From Rhizobium sp. R634 (GTDB lineage: Bacteria; Pseudomonadota; Alphaproteobacteria; Rhizobiales; Rhizobiaceae): DNA of 64,000 bases. Made by a program: the position numbers and the translations under genes. Below, piece by piece: positions 43,657-52,951 of the stretch; within the stretch, counting starts at the first letter, position 1, and every line of letters starts with the position of its first letter. The notes under the pieces are model-generated. The model ran no database searches and had not been told where the DNA came from. It worked only from the letters and a program-made list of their open reading frames with translations. Location of the stretch: the NCBI RefSeq assembly GCF_002211305.1, contig NZ_LOKW01000024.1, positions 248,001-312,000 on the forward strand, given 5' to 3'.

Positions 43657-45476
43657 GCAGATGCGGACTCCGCGCCGATACGGAAGCGCTCGATCAGCGT
43701 CATCAGCATATTGGCCTCGCCCGCCAGCAGGCGGCTTGCCTGCGTCGTCTCGGCCACCATCGAGGCATTCTTCTGGGTCATCTGGTCCATGGCGTTGACC
43801 GAACCGTTGACCTCCTGCAGCGCGGCCGACTGATCCCGGCTCGCGGTCGCGATGGTCTCGACGTGGCCGCTGATCGCGATGATCTCGTGGCTGATAGAGG
43901 CAAGCACGCTGCCGGTCTTCTGGACTAGCTCGGAGCCCGCGGTCACTTCCCGGCTCGATGTCTCGATCAGAGACTTGATCTCGCGCGCCGCATCGGCCGA
44001 ACGCTGGGCGAGTTCGCGCACCTCCTGGGCGACGACGGCAAAACCCTTGCCTGCCTCACCGGCGCGCGCCGCCTCGATGCCGGCGTTCAGCGCCAGGAGA
44101 TTGGTCTGGAAGGCGATGTCGTCGATCACCTCGATGATCTGCTCGATGCGCTGTGAAGCCTCCTCGATACGCTCCATGGCGGCGACGGCGTCGCCAACGA
44201 CGGCGCCGGAGTTGTCGGCCGTTTTCTTGGTGGCAGCGACCACACTGTTCGCTTCCCGGGCACGCTCGGCGGAAGAACGAACCGTCACGGTGATCTCCTC
44301 CACTGCGGCTGCGGTCTCTTCCAGGCTGGCCGCCTGTGCCTCAGTGCGCTTGGAAAGCTCGTCGGCGGAGGCGGAGACGGCACCGCTGTTGCGCTGGATC
44401 GTCGCGGCGCTGTCACGGATACCCGACAGTGTATCCTGGAGCCGCAGCAGGGACGCGTTGAAATCGATGCGCAGCTGCTCGAGACGGCCGACGAAAGGCG
44501 TGCCGATCGTCTGCGAGACATCGCCCTGCGACAGGCGTCCGAGGCCGGCCGCCAGCTGGTTGACGGCAAAATCGATCTGGCTGTCGAGCGAGCGCTTGTC
44601 GGCATCGTTCCTGGCGCGTTCGGCATCGCTCAACGCACGCTGTTCGGCGGCCTGCGTTTCCAGATCGCGCTTGGCGCGGGCGCTGTCGCGGAAGAGCGCC
44701 AAGGCCCGGCCGATCTCGCCGAACTCGTTTTTCTTCGCGATGCAGGGAACCTCTCCTTCGAGATTGCCCGAGGAGATCGAATGGACGCTCGCGGTCAACG
44801 CCAGCAAAGGCTTCACCGACAGGCGGATCGTGTAATAGGCAAGCACGCCGACGAGCAGCATGACGATGAGGCCGACGCCGAGAACCAGCATCTGCAGCTC
44901 ATTGAGGCGCTCGTAATAGACTTCCATCGGAATGCCGATGAAGAGAAGGCCGACATTGGCGTTCGACGCGTTCTTGATCGGGAAATAACCGGTCATGAAC
45001 TTGCGGCCGAAAAGATCCGCCGGACCGTAATAGGCTTCGCCCTTGGCGAGAACCGGCTGGGCGGGATGATTGGCGACGAGCTTGGTGCCGACGGCGCGGT
45101 CGCCGTTTTCCTTCTTGACGTTCGTCGATATGCGGACGTAATCGCTGCCCTCTTTTTGGAAGATGGTCGCAACACCTGCGATCGACTGCGCCGTGCGGTC
45201 GACCAGCGAATGATCGGCAAGGGCCGGAATGGCGTCTTCGGTGACGGCGGCGAGCTGATTGTCCTTCACGTCGATCTTGGCAGCCTGATCGGCCGCGCCG
45301 TAGAGGACGGCCATCGCGCGGGTGGCGTCCCTGGCGTCGGCAACGGCCCCGTCCATGACATGGTAGCTCAGATTGTAATAGGTCGCGCCGACGATGGCGG
45401 CGGTGCTGACAGCCAGCAGAAACAGCGTGATCGCAACGATCTGGCGTACGATCGACGTAGAGAAAAGGCGCAGCAT
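43629..45476 (-). CDS. Methyl-accepting chemotaxis protein with periplasmic Cache-type domain
   Basis: A 615-residue receptor. The first span is near residues 8-32 (QIVAITLFLLAVSTAAIVGA) and the second near 195-215 (LVLGVGLIVMLLVGVLAYYT). The periplasmic part between them looks like a single Cache domain (YYGPADLFGRKFMTGYFPIK). HAMP follows, then the signalling hairpin with the tip IDDIAFQTNLLALNAGIEAA and RAGEAGKGFAVVAQEVRELA. There is no CheB/CheR pentapeptide at the end. The start at 45476 is favoured by GGGGG upstream, although the frame is open to 45500. It lies 115 bases behind another receptor gene and may be co-transcribed. Confidence 0.9.
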   Translation of the reverse strand: MLRLFSTSIVRQIVAITLFLLAVSTAAIVGATYYNLSYHVMDGAVADARDATRAMAVLYGAADQAAKIDVKDNQLAAVTEDAIPALADHSLVDRTAQSIAGVATIFQKEGSDYVRISTNVKKENGDRAVGTKLVANHPAQPVLAKGEAYYGPADLFGRKFMTGYFPIKNASNANVGLLFIGIPMEVYYERLNELQMLVLGVGLIVMLLVGVLAYYTIRLSVKPLLALTASVHSISSGNLEGEVPCIAKKNEFGEIGRALALFRDSARAKRDLETQAAEQRALSDAERARNDADKRSLDSQIDFAVNQLAAGLGRLSQGDVSQTIGTPFVGRLEQLRIDFNASLLRLQDTLSGIRDSAATIQRNSGAVSASADELSKRTEAQAASLEETAAAVEEITVTVRSSAERAREANSVVAATKKTADNSGAVVGDAVAAMERIEEASQRIEQIIEVIDDIAFQTNLLALNAGIEAARAGEAGKGFAVVAQEVRELAQRSADAAREIKSLIETSSREVTAGSELVQKTGSVLASISHEIIAISGHVETIATASRDQSAALQEVNGSVNAMDQMTQKNASMVAETTQASRLLAGEANMLMTLIERFRIGAESASAHLTARKVA

Positions 45477-45615
45477 CAAAACCCCCGGCAGGATAACCAC
45501 TGCTAAATTAGCCGAAAAGCGTTAAGGAAAATTTTCCGTGAATCAGGGCTGCCGGAGATAATGAGCCGCCTCGTTTCGGCACGTCTCCGCCTTTCTGGAA
45601 GAGTGCGATCGACGA

Positions 45616-48147
45616 TCAGGCGGCGCGGTAGACAGGCGCCACGGCCGCCTCGCCGTCGATCTTGAACTGCTGAATGAGGCGGCGCAGCGAGTCCGCCTCG
45701 TCGGCGAGTTCGCGGCTGGCAGCGGTCGTCTCTTCCACCATCGCGGCATTCTGCTGCGTCATCTGGTCCATCTGGTTGACCGTCGCATTGACGCTCTGCA
45801 GAGCGTTGGACTGATCGTGGCTGGCGCGGGCGATCATCTCGACATGCTGGCTGATCGTGACGATCTGGGCGCTGATCTTGGCGAGCACCGTGCCGGTCTC
45901 CTGCACGAATTGCGAGCCGGAGCTGACCTCGTTGGTCGACTTGTTGATGAGGCCCTTGATTTCCTGGGCCGCGGCTGCGGAACGCTGGGCGAGTTCGCGC
46001 ACTTCCATGGCGACGACCGCAAAGCCCTTGCCGGCTTCACCGGCGCGCGCCGCCTCGATGCCGGCGTTGAGCGCCAGCAGGTTGGTCTGGAAGGCGATCT
46101 CGTCGATGACGCCGATGATCTGCTCGATCTGGCGCGAGGCATCCTCGATGCGGCCCATCGCATCGATCGCGTTGCTGACGACGACGGCGGAGTCATCGGC
46201 GCTGCGCTTGGCCTGGCGGACGATCTGGTCGGCATCCTTCGCACGCTCGGCCGAAGAGCGGACCGTGACGGTGATCTGATCGACGGCAGCCGCGGTCTCC
46301 TCGAGCGAGGCAGCCTGCTGTTCGGTGCGCTTGGAGAGATCTTCGGCTGACTGGGCCATCTGGTTGCCGTTGCCCTGGATCAGTTCGACATTGTCGCGGA
46401 TCTGGCTCATCGTCGCCTGCAGGCGCATCATCGACCCGTTGAAATCCTGGCGCAGTTGTTCGAGACGGCCGATGAAGGGCGTTTCGATCGTCGTCGAAAT
46501 ATCGCCCTGCGACATGCGTTCGAGGCCGGCGGCGAGCTGATTGACCGCGAACTCGATCTGGCGATCCATCTCGCGCTTTTCGGCGTCGTTGCGCTGACGT
46601 TCGTGTTCGGCGGCGGCGCGTTCCTCGTCGCTCTGCTCCTCGATGCGGATCTTCGAGATGGCGTTTTCCTTGAAGATACCGAGCGCGCGGGCCATGTCGC
46701 CGATTTCGTCGTAACGCTTCTCGCCGGAGATGCTGGTATCCAGCGCCCCTTCGGCGATGCGGCGCATGGCGGCGGTGATCTGGCTGATCGGACGCTGCAG
46801 CGTCAGCACCAGGGCAATGCCGCCGAGGATCGAGAGCAGGATGCCGAGGCCGGTGGTCATGACGGAGATGCTGTTTGCCTGGGTGCGCTCGGTTCCGGCC
46901 GTCTGCTTCTGCAGCTCGGCGAAATCGGTGAGCTTCCTCCAGATATCGTCGAGTTCCTGGCGGGCCGCAGCATAGGCCGTGACACGTTGAGCGATCGTAT
47001 CGACGATCTTCGAGCCGCCGCCGGAGATGACATCGAGCGCCGGCTGGATGGCGCCGGAAATGCCTTCGGCAAAGCCCATGCCCTTGGCGCTGGTGGTCAG
47101 CACCTGCATGTCCTTGCCAAGCGTGCCGGCCTGCTGCTGCAGACGCACCAGGTTCTCCTTGCTCGAGTTGGCGAGGAAATCGGAAAGAACGATTTGCAAC
47201 GAATAGACGGAATTTTCGAGGCGCCGCGTATCCTGGAGGACAGAGTTGGTCTGGGCGATGCGGCCTTCGAGATCGGCGAAGCGCTGCGTCGCCTCGCGCA
47301 TCTTCTGCGTCGCGGTCAGCTGCGTATAGGTGGATGTCTGGCGGAAGCGCGAAACGAGACGGCCGAGTTCGGCGATGTTCTCGTCTGTCGGCGCGGGCAT
47401 CTCGGCGATCGTCTTGATGCTGTCGATGGTGGCGGCCAGCGAGTCGATGACGTTTTTCTGGTTGGTGGGAACCGAGATGGCGATCAGGCGCTGGGATTTC
47501 GTAACCTGAGGCAGCTGTTCTTTGATGTAGGCGATCTTGTCCTGCGGCGTCTGCGGCTTGCTGTAGCCGCTGGCAACGCTGCCGAGGAAATCGCCGCCCT
47601 TCAGCAGGCGGTCGGCCGTGCGAAGGGTGATGGTGGCATCGCCTTCGTCGCGCTGGAGCGCGGTCTGCAGTTCGTCGGCCTGGTAGGAGACCGTGAAGCG
47701 GGTGCTGATCAGGCTCTTCTGCGCCGCGTCGATCGACTGATGCAGCGCCACTTCCTGCTCATGCAGCGCCCAAAGCTTGTCGACGACGCCTGAAACGTCC
47801 TTGGTGCGGCGCGACGCTTCGGCAAGGCTATCGCGGCCGGCAGCCTGTTCGCCGACCTGGTTCAGCGTCGCGTCGAGCACGCCCTGCTGGGTCTTCAGGT
47901 CCGCAAGCAGCTTGTCGCGCGCCTCAGGGCTTGTGATGCGCAGGAAGTCGTCCATGGAACCATAGAGATCCTTGAAGCCACTCAGCGACTGCAGGACGCT
48001 GTTGGAGATCTCCATGCGACCCTGCAGAAGGCCCGACGCGTAGAGGCCGGTCAGGCCCACGGCCGAAATGGTGACCACGAAGGGCAGAACGAAGATCAGA
48101 ACCTTCGTCTTGATCCTGAAACGGGAAAGAATCTTATCAATCAACAT
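45616..48147 (-). CDS. Methyl-accepting chemotaxis protein with large helical sensor domain
   Basis: An 843-residue receptor. Span 1 is near residues 17-37 (LIFVLPFVVTISAVGLTGLY) and span 2 near 430-450 (VMTTGLGILLSILGGIALVL). The roughly 390-residue periplasmic region between them is predicted to be all-helical, like helical-bundle ligand-binding modules. HAMP and the signalling domain follow with IDEIAFQTNLLALNAGIEAA. Its C-terminal third is very similar to the receptor downstream, indicating an old duplication. A nine-codon leader ORF with a strong Shine-Dalgarno overlaps its start. The ligand is unknown. Confidence 0.9.
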   Translation of the reverse strand: MLIDKILSRFRIKTKVLIFVLPFVVTISAVGLTGLYASGLLQGRMEISNSVLQSLSGFKDLYGSMDDFLRITSPEARDKLLADLKTQQGVLDATLNQVGEQAAGRDSLAEASRRTKDVSGVVDKLWALHEQEVALHQSIDAAQKSLISTRFTVSYQADELQTALQRDEGDATITLRTADRLLKGGDFLGSVASGYSKPQTPQDKIAYIKEQLPQVTKSQRLIAISVPTNQKNVIDSLAATIDSIKTIAEMPAPTDENIAELGRLVSRFRQTSTYTQLTATQKMREATQRFADLEGRIAQTNSVLQDTRRLENSVYSLQIVLSDFLANSSKENLVRLQQQAGTLGKDMQVLTTSAKGMGFAEGISGAIQPALDVISGGGSKIVDTIAQRVTAYAAARQELDDIWRKLTDFAELQKQTAGTERTQANSISVMTTGLGILLSILGGIALVLTLQRPISQITAAMRRIAEGALDTSISGEKRYDEIGDMARALGIFKENAISKIRIEEQSDEERAAAEHERQRNDAEKREMDRQIEFAVNQLAAGLERMSQGDISTTIETPFIGRLEQLRQDFNGSMMRLQATMSQIRDNVELIQGNGNQMAQSAEDLSKRTEQQAASLEETAAAVDQITVTVRSSAERAKDADQIVRQAKRSADDSAVVVSNAIDAMGRIEDASRQIEQIIGVIDEIAFQTNLLALNAGIEAARAGEAGKGFAVVAMEVRELAQRSAAAAQEIKGLINKSTNEVSSGSQFVQETGTVLAKISAQIVTISQHVEMIARASHDQSNALQSVNATVNQMDQMTQQNAAMVEETTAASRELADEADSLRRLIQQFKIDGEAAVAPVYRAA

Positions 48148-48166
48148 GGCGTTCCGGGCCTTTCAT
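48137..48166 (-). CDS. Nine-codon leader ORF overlapping the chemoreceptor start
   Basis: ATG at 48166 begins MKGPERHVD and ends with TGA at 48137-48139, crossing the chemoreceptor start codon (48147) in another frame. GGGAGGAG (48173-48180) lies 6 bases before it and is the strongest ribosome site in the region, while the receptor's own ATG has only a weak one. This suggests translational coupling through a leader peptide. Confidence 0.4.
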   Translation of the reverse strand: MKGPERHVD

Positions 48167-48456
48167 ACATCACTCCTCCCGCAGGCGGCCACATGGCGCC
48201 AGCCGGGTACGCATCGAGCTGTTCTTGTTTACACTGGGGAACCCGGAGGCCAGGCGGCAGTCATTGCCAGTTCATTTCCAAACAACTTGGAGACGCCCAA
48301 AACATTCGCGGGCAATTGTGTCAGATTAGATATTAATTTTCGGATAAGCGGTAAGGCAGACTTAAGCCAAGGTAGTGAAATAGTTGTAATTATGGGCCGC
48401 GGCCAGCGGGCCGCGATGACGACATCACACGGTTCGTTCCGTGCCTGCCGGCAAGA
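48167..48456. other. Leader and promoter region of the large chemoreceptor gene
   Basis: About 290 bases between the leader ORF and the end of a 43-residue membrane protein gene. It holds an AT-rich block around 48320-48395 that is the likely promoter area on the minus strand. No clear -35/-10 pair and no further gene are visible. Confidence 0.35.
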
Positions 48457-48588
48457 TCAGAGGAAGTGCGAGAGCAGCAGTGCGAGGCTGGCGGCGGTGG
48501 CACCGGCGGCGAGCATGAGATAATGCAGGGCGTTCGGCTTTGCCTTGGCAATTGCGATGGCGCGGGCGCGTCGTGCGTTTCTGGTCAT
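48457..48588 (-). CDS. Small single-span membrane protein
   Basis: A 43-residue protein, MTRNARRARAIAIAKAKPNA followed by LHYLMLAAGATAASLALLLS and HFL. The N-terminus is strongly basic and the C-terminal half is one hydrophobic helix, the usual plan of small inner-membrane proteins with the N-terminus inside. GAGG lies about 10 bases before the ATG. I do not recognise a family. It is upstream of the chemoreceptor genes on the same strand. Confidence 0.55.
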   Translation of the reverse strand: MTRNARRARAIAIAKAKPNALHYLMLAAGATAASLALLLSHFL

Positions 48589-48765
48589 GCTCGAAACCTC
48601 ACTTCTCATGTGACACAACAATCCAACAAATCGGCCAGTCCGTAAAGCTTAATTTAGGGAGAACTCTGCAAACCGCCAATTGAGACAGGATGGCGCACCT
48701 CTATTAAGAAGTCTTGAATCGACATTGCTAATATATGCCGGAGCGACGTGTAGAAAAACAACGCT

Positions 48766-49965
48766 TCAGGCGTATTCGCCGGCCGCAAAACCGGAGGCCC
48801 AGGCCCATTGGAAATTATAGCCGCCGAGCCAGCCGGTGACGTCGACACATTCGCCGATGAAATAAAGGCCGGGAACGGCCTTGGCCTCCATGCTGCGGGA
48901 ATCGAGCGCAGCCGTATCGATGCCGCCGAGCGTCACCTCGGCGGTACGGTAGCCTTCCGAACCGGAAGGTTTGACCGGCCAGTTCTGGGCGCTGGCTGCA
49001 AGGCGCATGAGCGTCTTGTCGGGCATGTCGGCCATGTTGCCGGAGATCTTTTCGCGCTCGACGAGAAACTGCGCCAGCCGCTTCGGCAGGATATCGCCGA
49101 GCGCCGTCTGCGCCGACTGGCGGCCATTGCGCTGCTTTGCCGCCTTCAACTGCGCCGCAATGTCGATGTCCGGTTCGATTGAAACGACGATCTCGTCGCC
49201 TTCGCGCCAATAGGAAGAGATCTGCAGGATCGCTGGTCCGCTGAGGCCTCGATGGGTAAACAGCAGCGCTTCGCGGAAGGCAGTCTTGCCATGGCGTATT
49301 TCGGCAGGCGCGGAAATGCCGGCAAGCGGCGCGATGGCCTCGAGCAGGCCGGGATCAAGGGTCAGCGGCACGAGGCCGGGACGGGTTTCCAGCACCGGCA
49401 GGCCGAACTGTTCGGCAAGGCGATAGGCAAAGCCGGTGGCGCCCATCTTCGGGATCGATTTGCCGCCCGTCGCAACGATCAGCGACGATGCTTCATAGAC
49501 GCCCTCACCGGTCGAAATGCGGAAGCCGTCCCCTGCCCTTTCGACACCTGTGATCTCGGTGCCGAGATTGAGCGCCGCGCCGGCCGCGCGCATCTCTTCG
49601 AGCAGCATACGGATGATGTCCTTGGCGCTCTCGTCACAAAAGAGCTGGCCGAGCGTCTTTTCGTGCCAGGTGATGCCGTGGCGCTCGACCATCGCGATGA
49701 AATCGGCCGGCGTAAAACGGGCAAGCGCCGACTTGCAGAAATGCGGATTGGTCGAGAGGAAGTTCTTCGGCCCGGCATGAATATTGGTGAAATTGCAGCG
49801 ACCGCCGCCGGAAATGCGGATCTTCTCGCCGGGCGCCCTCGCATGGTCGAGGACCACGACGGAACGGCCGCGCTTTCCCGCGCGGATGGCCGCCATCATG
49901 CCCGCCGCCCCGGCGCCGATGACGATGACGTCGCTCTTGCGCTGCAAACCCGTTTCCCCGATCAA
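48766..49965 (-). CDS. BaiN/HI0933-type FAD-dependent oxidoreductase
   Basis: A 399-residue flavoprotein. VIVIGAGAAGMMAAIRAGKRG is the GxGxxG site, and EKIRISGGGRCNFTN is the defining HI0933/BaiN motif. FIGECVDVTGWLGGYNFQWAWASG near the C-terminus closes the FAD site. Members of this family are described as aminoacetone oxidases or as old-yellow-like reductases, and the true substrate is mostly unknown. It stands alone, divergent from the puuA-like gene. Confidence 0.88.
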   Translation of the reverse strand: MIGETGLQRKSDVIVIGAGAAGMMAAIRAGKRGRSVVVLDHARAPGEKIRISGGGRCNFTNIHAGPKNFLSTNPHFCKSALARFTPADFIAMVERHGITWHEKTLGQLFCDESAKDIIRMLLEEMRAAGAALNLGTEITGVERAGDGFRISTGEGVYEASSLIVATGGKSIPKMGATGFAYRLAEQFGLPVLETRPGLVPLTLDPGLLEAIAPLAGISAPAEIRHGKTAFREALLFTHRGLSGPAILQISSYWREGDEIVVSIEPDIDIAAQLKAAKQRNGRQSAQTALGDILPKRLAQFLVEREKISGNMADMPDKTLMRLAASAQNWPVKPSGSEGYRTAEVTLGGIDTAALDSRSMEAKAVPGLYFIGECVDVTGWLGGYNFQWAWASGFAAGEYA

Positions 49966-50074
49966 AAGTCGCGTCTTCTTTTTCCATCAAAGGGCGAAAG
50001 TCAACGTTCTCAACCCCTCGCCAATTGGCAAAGTCCGGTTATGATGGCGCCACGATCAACCAAACCGGTGTGTC

Positions 50075-51511
50075 ATGTCCCCAAAAAAGACGACGCTGAA
50101 GCCTGCCAGAAACGTATCCGCCTCGACCAAGACACCTCCGGACCCCGGATCCCTGCGCGGCGTTGCGAACTGGAAGGAAGCAGCGCAGTGGCTGAGGGCC
50201 AGGGGCATCGAAGACATCGAATGCATCACGCCGGACCTTGCCGGCGTGCCGCGCGGCAAGATGATGCCGAGCTCGAAATTCACCTCGAACACCTCGCTGG
50301 CGCTGCCTTCGGCGATCTACCGGCATACGATATCAGGCGAATATCCCGAGGAGACCGAGAGCTTCCGCTACGAGCCGCGCGACAGCGACCTGAAGCTGAT
50401 GCCCGACCTGTCGACGCTTTCTGTCGTGCCCTGGGAGACTGATCCGACGGCGCAGGTGATCTGCGACATCGTCGATTCGGACGGCGGGGAAGTGCCCTAT
50501 ACGCCGCGCAACGTGCTGAAGCGGATCATGAGCCTCTATCACGACCGCGGCTGGAAGCCGATCGTCGCGCCCGAGATCGAATTCTATCTCGTCGCCAAGA
50601 ATGACGATCCCGACTATCCGCTACACCCGCCGAAAGGCCGGTCCGGCCGCTCGATCCTCGGCGGCCAGGGCTATTCGATCGCCGGCATCAACGAGTTCGA
50701 CGAGTTGATCGACGACATCTATCATTTCTCGGAAAAACAGGGCCTGGAGATCGACACGCTGATCCATGAAGAGGGACCGGCCCAGCTCGAAATCAACCTG
50801 CGCCACGGCAATCCGATCGAGCTCGCCGACCAGGTGTTCCTGTTCAAGCGCACGATCCGCGAGGCGGCGCTGAAGCACGACATCTACGCGACCTTCATGG
50901 CCAAGCCGATGCAGGGCCAACCGGGTTCGGCGATGCATATCCACCAGTCGGTGGCCAATATCGAGACGGGCAAGAACGTCTTCTCCAATCCGGACGGATC
51001 GGCCTCGAAGGAATTCTTCCATTTCATCGGCGGCATGCAGAAATTCGTGCCGAGCGCGATGGCGATGCTCGCGCCCTATGTGAATTCCTACCGGCGCCTG
51101 CAGCCTGACATGTCCTGCCCGGTCAACAATGCCTGGGGCTACGACAACAGGACGACGGCTTTCCGCGTTCCGGTTTCCGATCCGCAGGCCAGGCGCGTCG
51201 AAAACCGGCTGCCGAGTTCGGACGCCAATCCCTATCTGGCGCTCGCTGCCTCCCTCGCGTCCGGCCTGCTCGGCATCATGAAGCAGATCGAGCCGACGGC
51301 GCCGACGGAGGATTCGGCCAATGAGGGTTCGATCGACCTGCCGCGCGGCCTCTTGGAAGCCGTGGCGCTGATGGAGGACGAGCCCGCCTTCGAAGAGGTG
51401 TTCGGTTCGCAGTTCATCGGCCTTTATGCCGGCGTCAAACGCGGCGAGTTCGAAACCTTCATGCAGGTGATCAGCCCCTGGGAGCGGGAATTCCTTCTGC
51501 TCAACGTGTGA
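50075..51511 (+). CDS. Glutamine-synthetase family enzyme, probably gamma-glutamylputrescine synthetase
   Basis: A 478-residue type I glutamine-synthetase fold. APEIEFYLV is the first metal-site block, GSAMHIHQSVAN the ATP/glutamate block, and NNAWGYDNRTTAFRVP the Arg-containing active-site region. EGPAQLEINLRHG also fits PuuA-type enzymes, which ligate glutamate to putrescine. The next gene is a PuuB-like oxidase, and a putrescine importer is encoded at 35-39 kb, so polyamine degradation is the favoured role. The N-terminal 30 residues are variable. Other amines remain possible substrates. Confidence 0.83.
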   Translation: MSPKKTTLKPARNVSASTKTPPDPGSLRGVANWKEAAQWLRARGIEDIECITPDLAGVPRGKMMPSSKFTSNTSLALPSAIYRHTISGEYPEETESFRYEPRDSDLKLMPDLSTLSVVPWETDPTAQVICDIVDSDGGEVPYTPRNVLKRIMSLYHDRGWKPIVAPEIEFYLVAKNDDPDYPLHPPKGRSGRSILGGQGYSIAGINEFDELIDDIYHFSEKQGLEIDTLIHEEGPAQLEINLRHGNPIELADQVFLFKRTIREAALKHDIYATFMAKPMQGQPGSAMHIHQSVANIETGKNVFSNPDGSASKEFFHFIGGMQKFVPSAMAMLAPYVNSYRRLQPDMSCPVNNAWGYDNRTTAFRVPVSDPQARRVENRLPSSDANPYLALAASLASGLLGIMKQIEPTAPTEDSANEGSIDLPRGLLEAVALMEDEPAFEEVFGSQFIGLYAGVKRGEFETFMQVISPWEREFLLLNV

Positions 51512-51521
51512 GGGGATCGTC

Positions 51522-52817
51522 ATGGCACCACAAGAGATGTGGCAGAGCCCGATCTCCCCGGGACTATCCTGGTATCAGGCAACGGTCGGCGAGCGGCCCA
51601 CCTATCCCGCGCTCGACGGCTCGAGGACATGCGACGTCGCCATCGTCGGGGGCGGCTATACCGGATTGCAGGCCGCCTATAATCTCGCCAGGTCAGGCGT
51701 TTCGGTCATCCTGATCGAGGCCTACCGCTTCGGCGACGGGGCGTCGGGGCGCAATGGCGGCCAGCTCGGCACCGGCCAGCGATGGTGGCCGGAAGAACTC
51801 GAGGAAAAGATCGGCTACCAACGCTCGAAGGCGCTGTTCGATGTCGCCGAGACGGCCAAGCGCCATCTCCTCGATTTCGCAAGAGAGCATCAGATCGAGA
51901 TCGACTTCGTGCCCGGCCAGCTCAACGTCGCGCACAAGGCGAGCTACGAACGCGACTATCGTCAGAATGCCGAGATCGCCGCGCAGCGCTACGACTATCC
52001 GCACATCAGCTTCATGGACAAGAACGAGACGCAGGAAAGGCTCGGCTCGAAGCGCTTCCACTGCGGCGTGCGCGATGTCGGCACCGGACATATCCACCCG
52101 CTGAAGCTGCTAATCGGCCTCGCGCGGGTCGCCGCCAATGCGGGTGCTGCCATCTTCGAGATGACCAAGGCAACAGCGATTCGTCAGGGCGGCGGCAAGG
52201 TGACGATCGAAACCGAGAGAGGGACGATCACCGCCGACCGCGCGCTGATCGCCTGCAACGGCCATATCGGCAATCTGGAGCCGGTGACGGCAAGCCATGT
52301 CATGCCGATCCGCTCCTTCATCGGCGCGACCATCCCGCTCGACCGGCATCCCGATGTGCTGCCGGGAGGCGAGGCCGTTGCCGATTCGCGCTTCGTCGTG
52401 CGCTACTTCCGCAAATTCGAAGGCCGCCTGCTGTTCGGCGGGCGCGAGGCCTATACGGCAGACAATCCGCGAGACATTTCGCAGCATATCCGCAGGCAGA
52501 TCAGCGAGATCTATCCTGCCCTGAAAGACATCGAAATCACCCATGCCTGGGGCGGTTCGGTCGGCATCACCATGCCGCGCGAACTCTTCGTGCGCGAGGT
52601 CATGCCCGGCGTCACCTCGATCGGCGGTTATTCCGGCCATGGCGTCATGCTGTCAAACTATTGTGGCAAGCTTTACGCGGAAGCGGTACTTGGCAAATCC
52701 GGCGATCTCGACCTGTTCAAATCGCTCGATATTCCAGCCTTTCCGGGCGGGGCCCGCATGCGGGCGCCTCTACTTTTCCTTGCCTTGTCGTGGTTTGCGC
52801 TTCGCGACAAGTTTTAG
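51522..52817 (+). CDS. FAD-dependent oxidase, probably gamma-glutamylputrescine oxidase (PuuB-like)
   Basis: A 431-residue flavoprotein. WYQATVGERPTYPALDGSRT before the FAD motif VAIVGGGYTGLQAAYNLARS is the PuuB/ordL pattern, GRNGGQLGTGQRWWPEELEE follows, and the C-terminal GGYSGHGVMLSNYCGKLYAE closes the site. It would oxidise gamma-glutamylputrescine to the aldehyde, releasing ammonia and hydrogen peroxide. It starts 10 bases behind the synthetase after GAGGGGA, so the two form an operon. No PuuC/PuuD genes are adjacent. Confidence 0.85.
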   Translation: MAPQEMWQSPISPGLSWYQATVGERPTYPALDGSRTCDVAIVGGGYTGLQAAYNLARSGVSVILIEAYRFGDGASGRNGGQLGTGQRWWPEELEEKIGYQRSKALFDVAETAKRHLLDFAREHQIEIDFVPGQLNVAHKASYERDYRQNAEIAAQRYDYPHISFMDKNETQERLGSKRFHCGVRDVGTGHIHPLKLLIGLARVAANAGAAIFEMTKATAIRQGGGKVTIETERGTITADRALIACNGHIGNLEPVTASHVMPIRSFIGATIPLDRHPDVLPGGEAVADSRFVVRYFRKFEGRLLFGGREAYTADNPRDISQHIRRQISEIYPALKDIEITHAWGGSVGITMPRELFVREVMPGVTSIGGYSGHGVMLSNYCGKLYAEAVLGKSGDLDLFKSLDIPAFPGGARMRAPLLFLALSWFALRDKF

Positions 52818-52951
52818 TCCGCTTGCGGATTTCCTCTCAGGGAAATTCGCTCTAAAACCGGTGCCTGACAGATTCATTGCACTGCACACTGGCTTTTTTA
52901 AATCGATTAGATTAAAAGGGCCGTCAACCAGCCTGATTGAGAGACAAGCTC

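Noticed and set aside
46456..47793. A 445-codon open frame on the plus strand
   Set aside because: It is antisense to the large chemoreceptor, which has complete membrane, HAMP and signalling segments.
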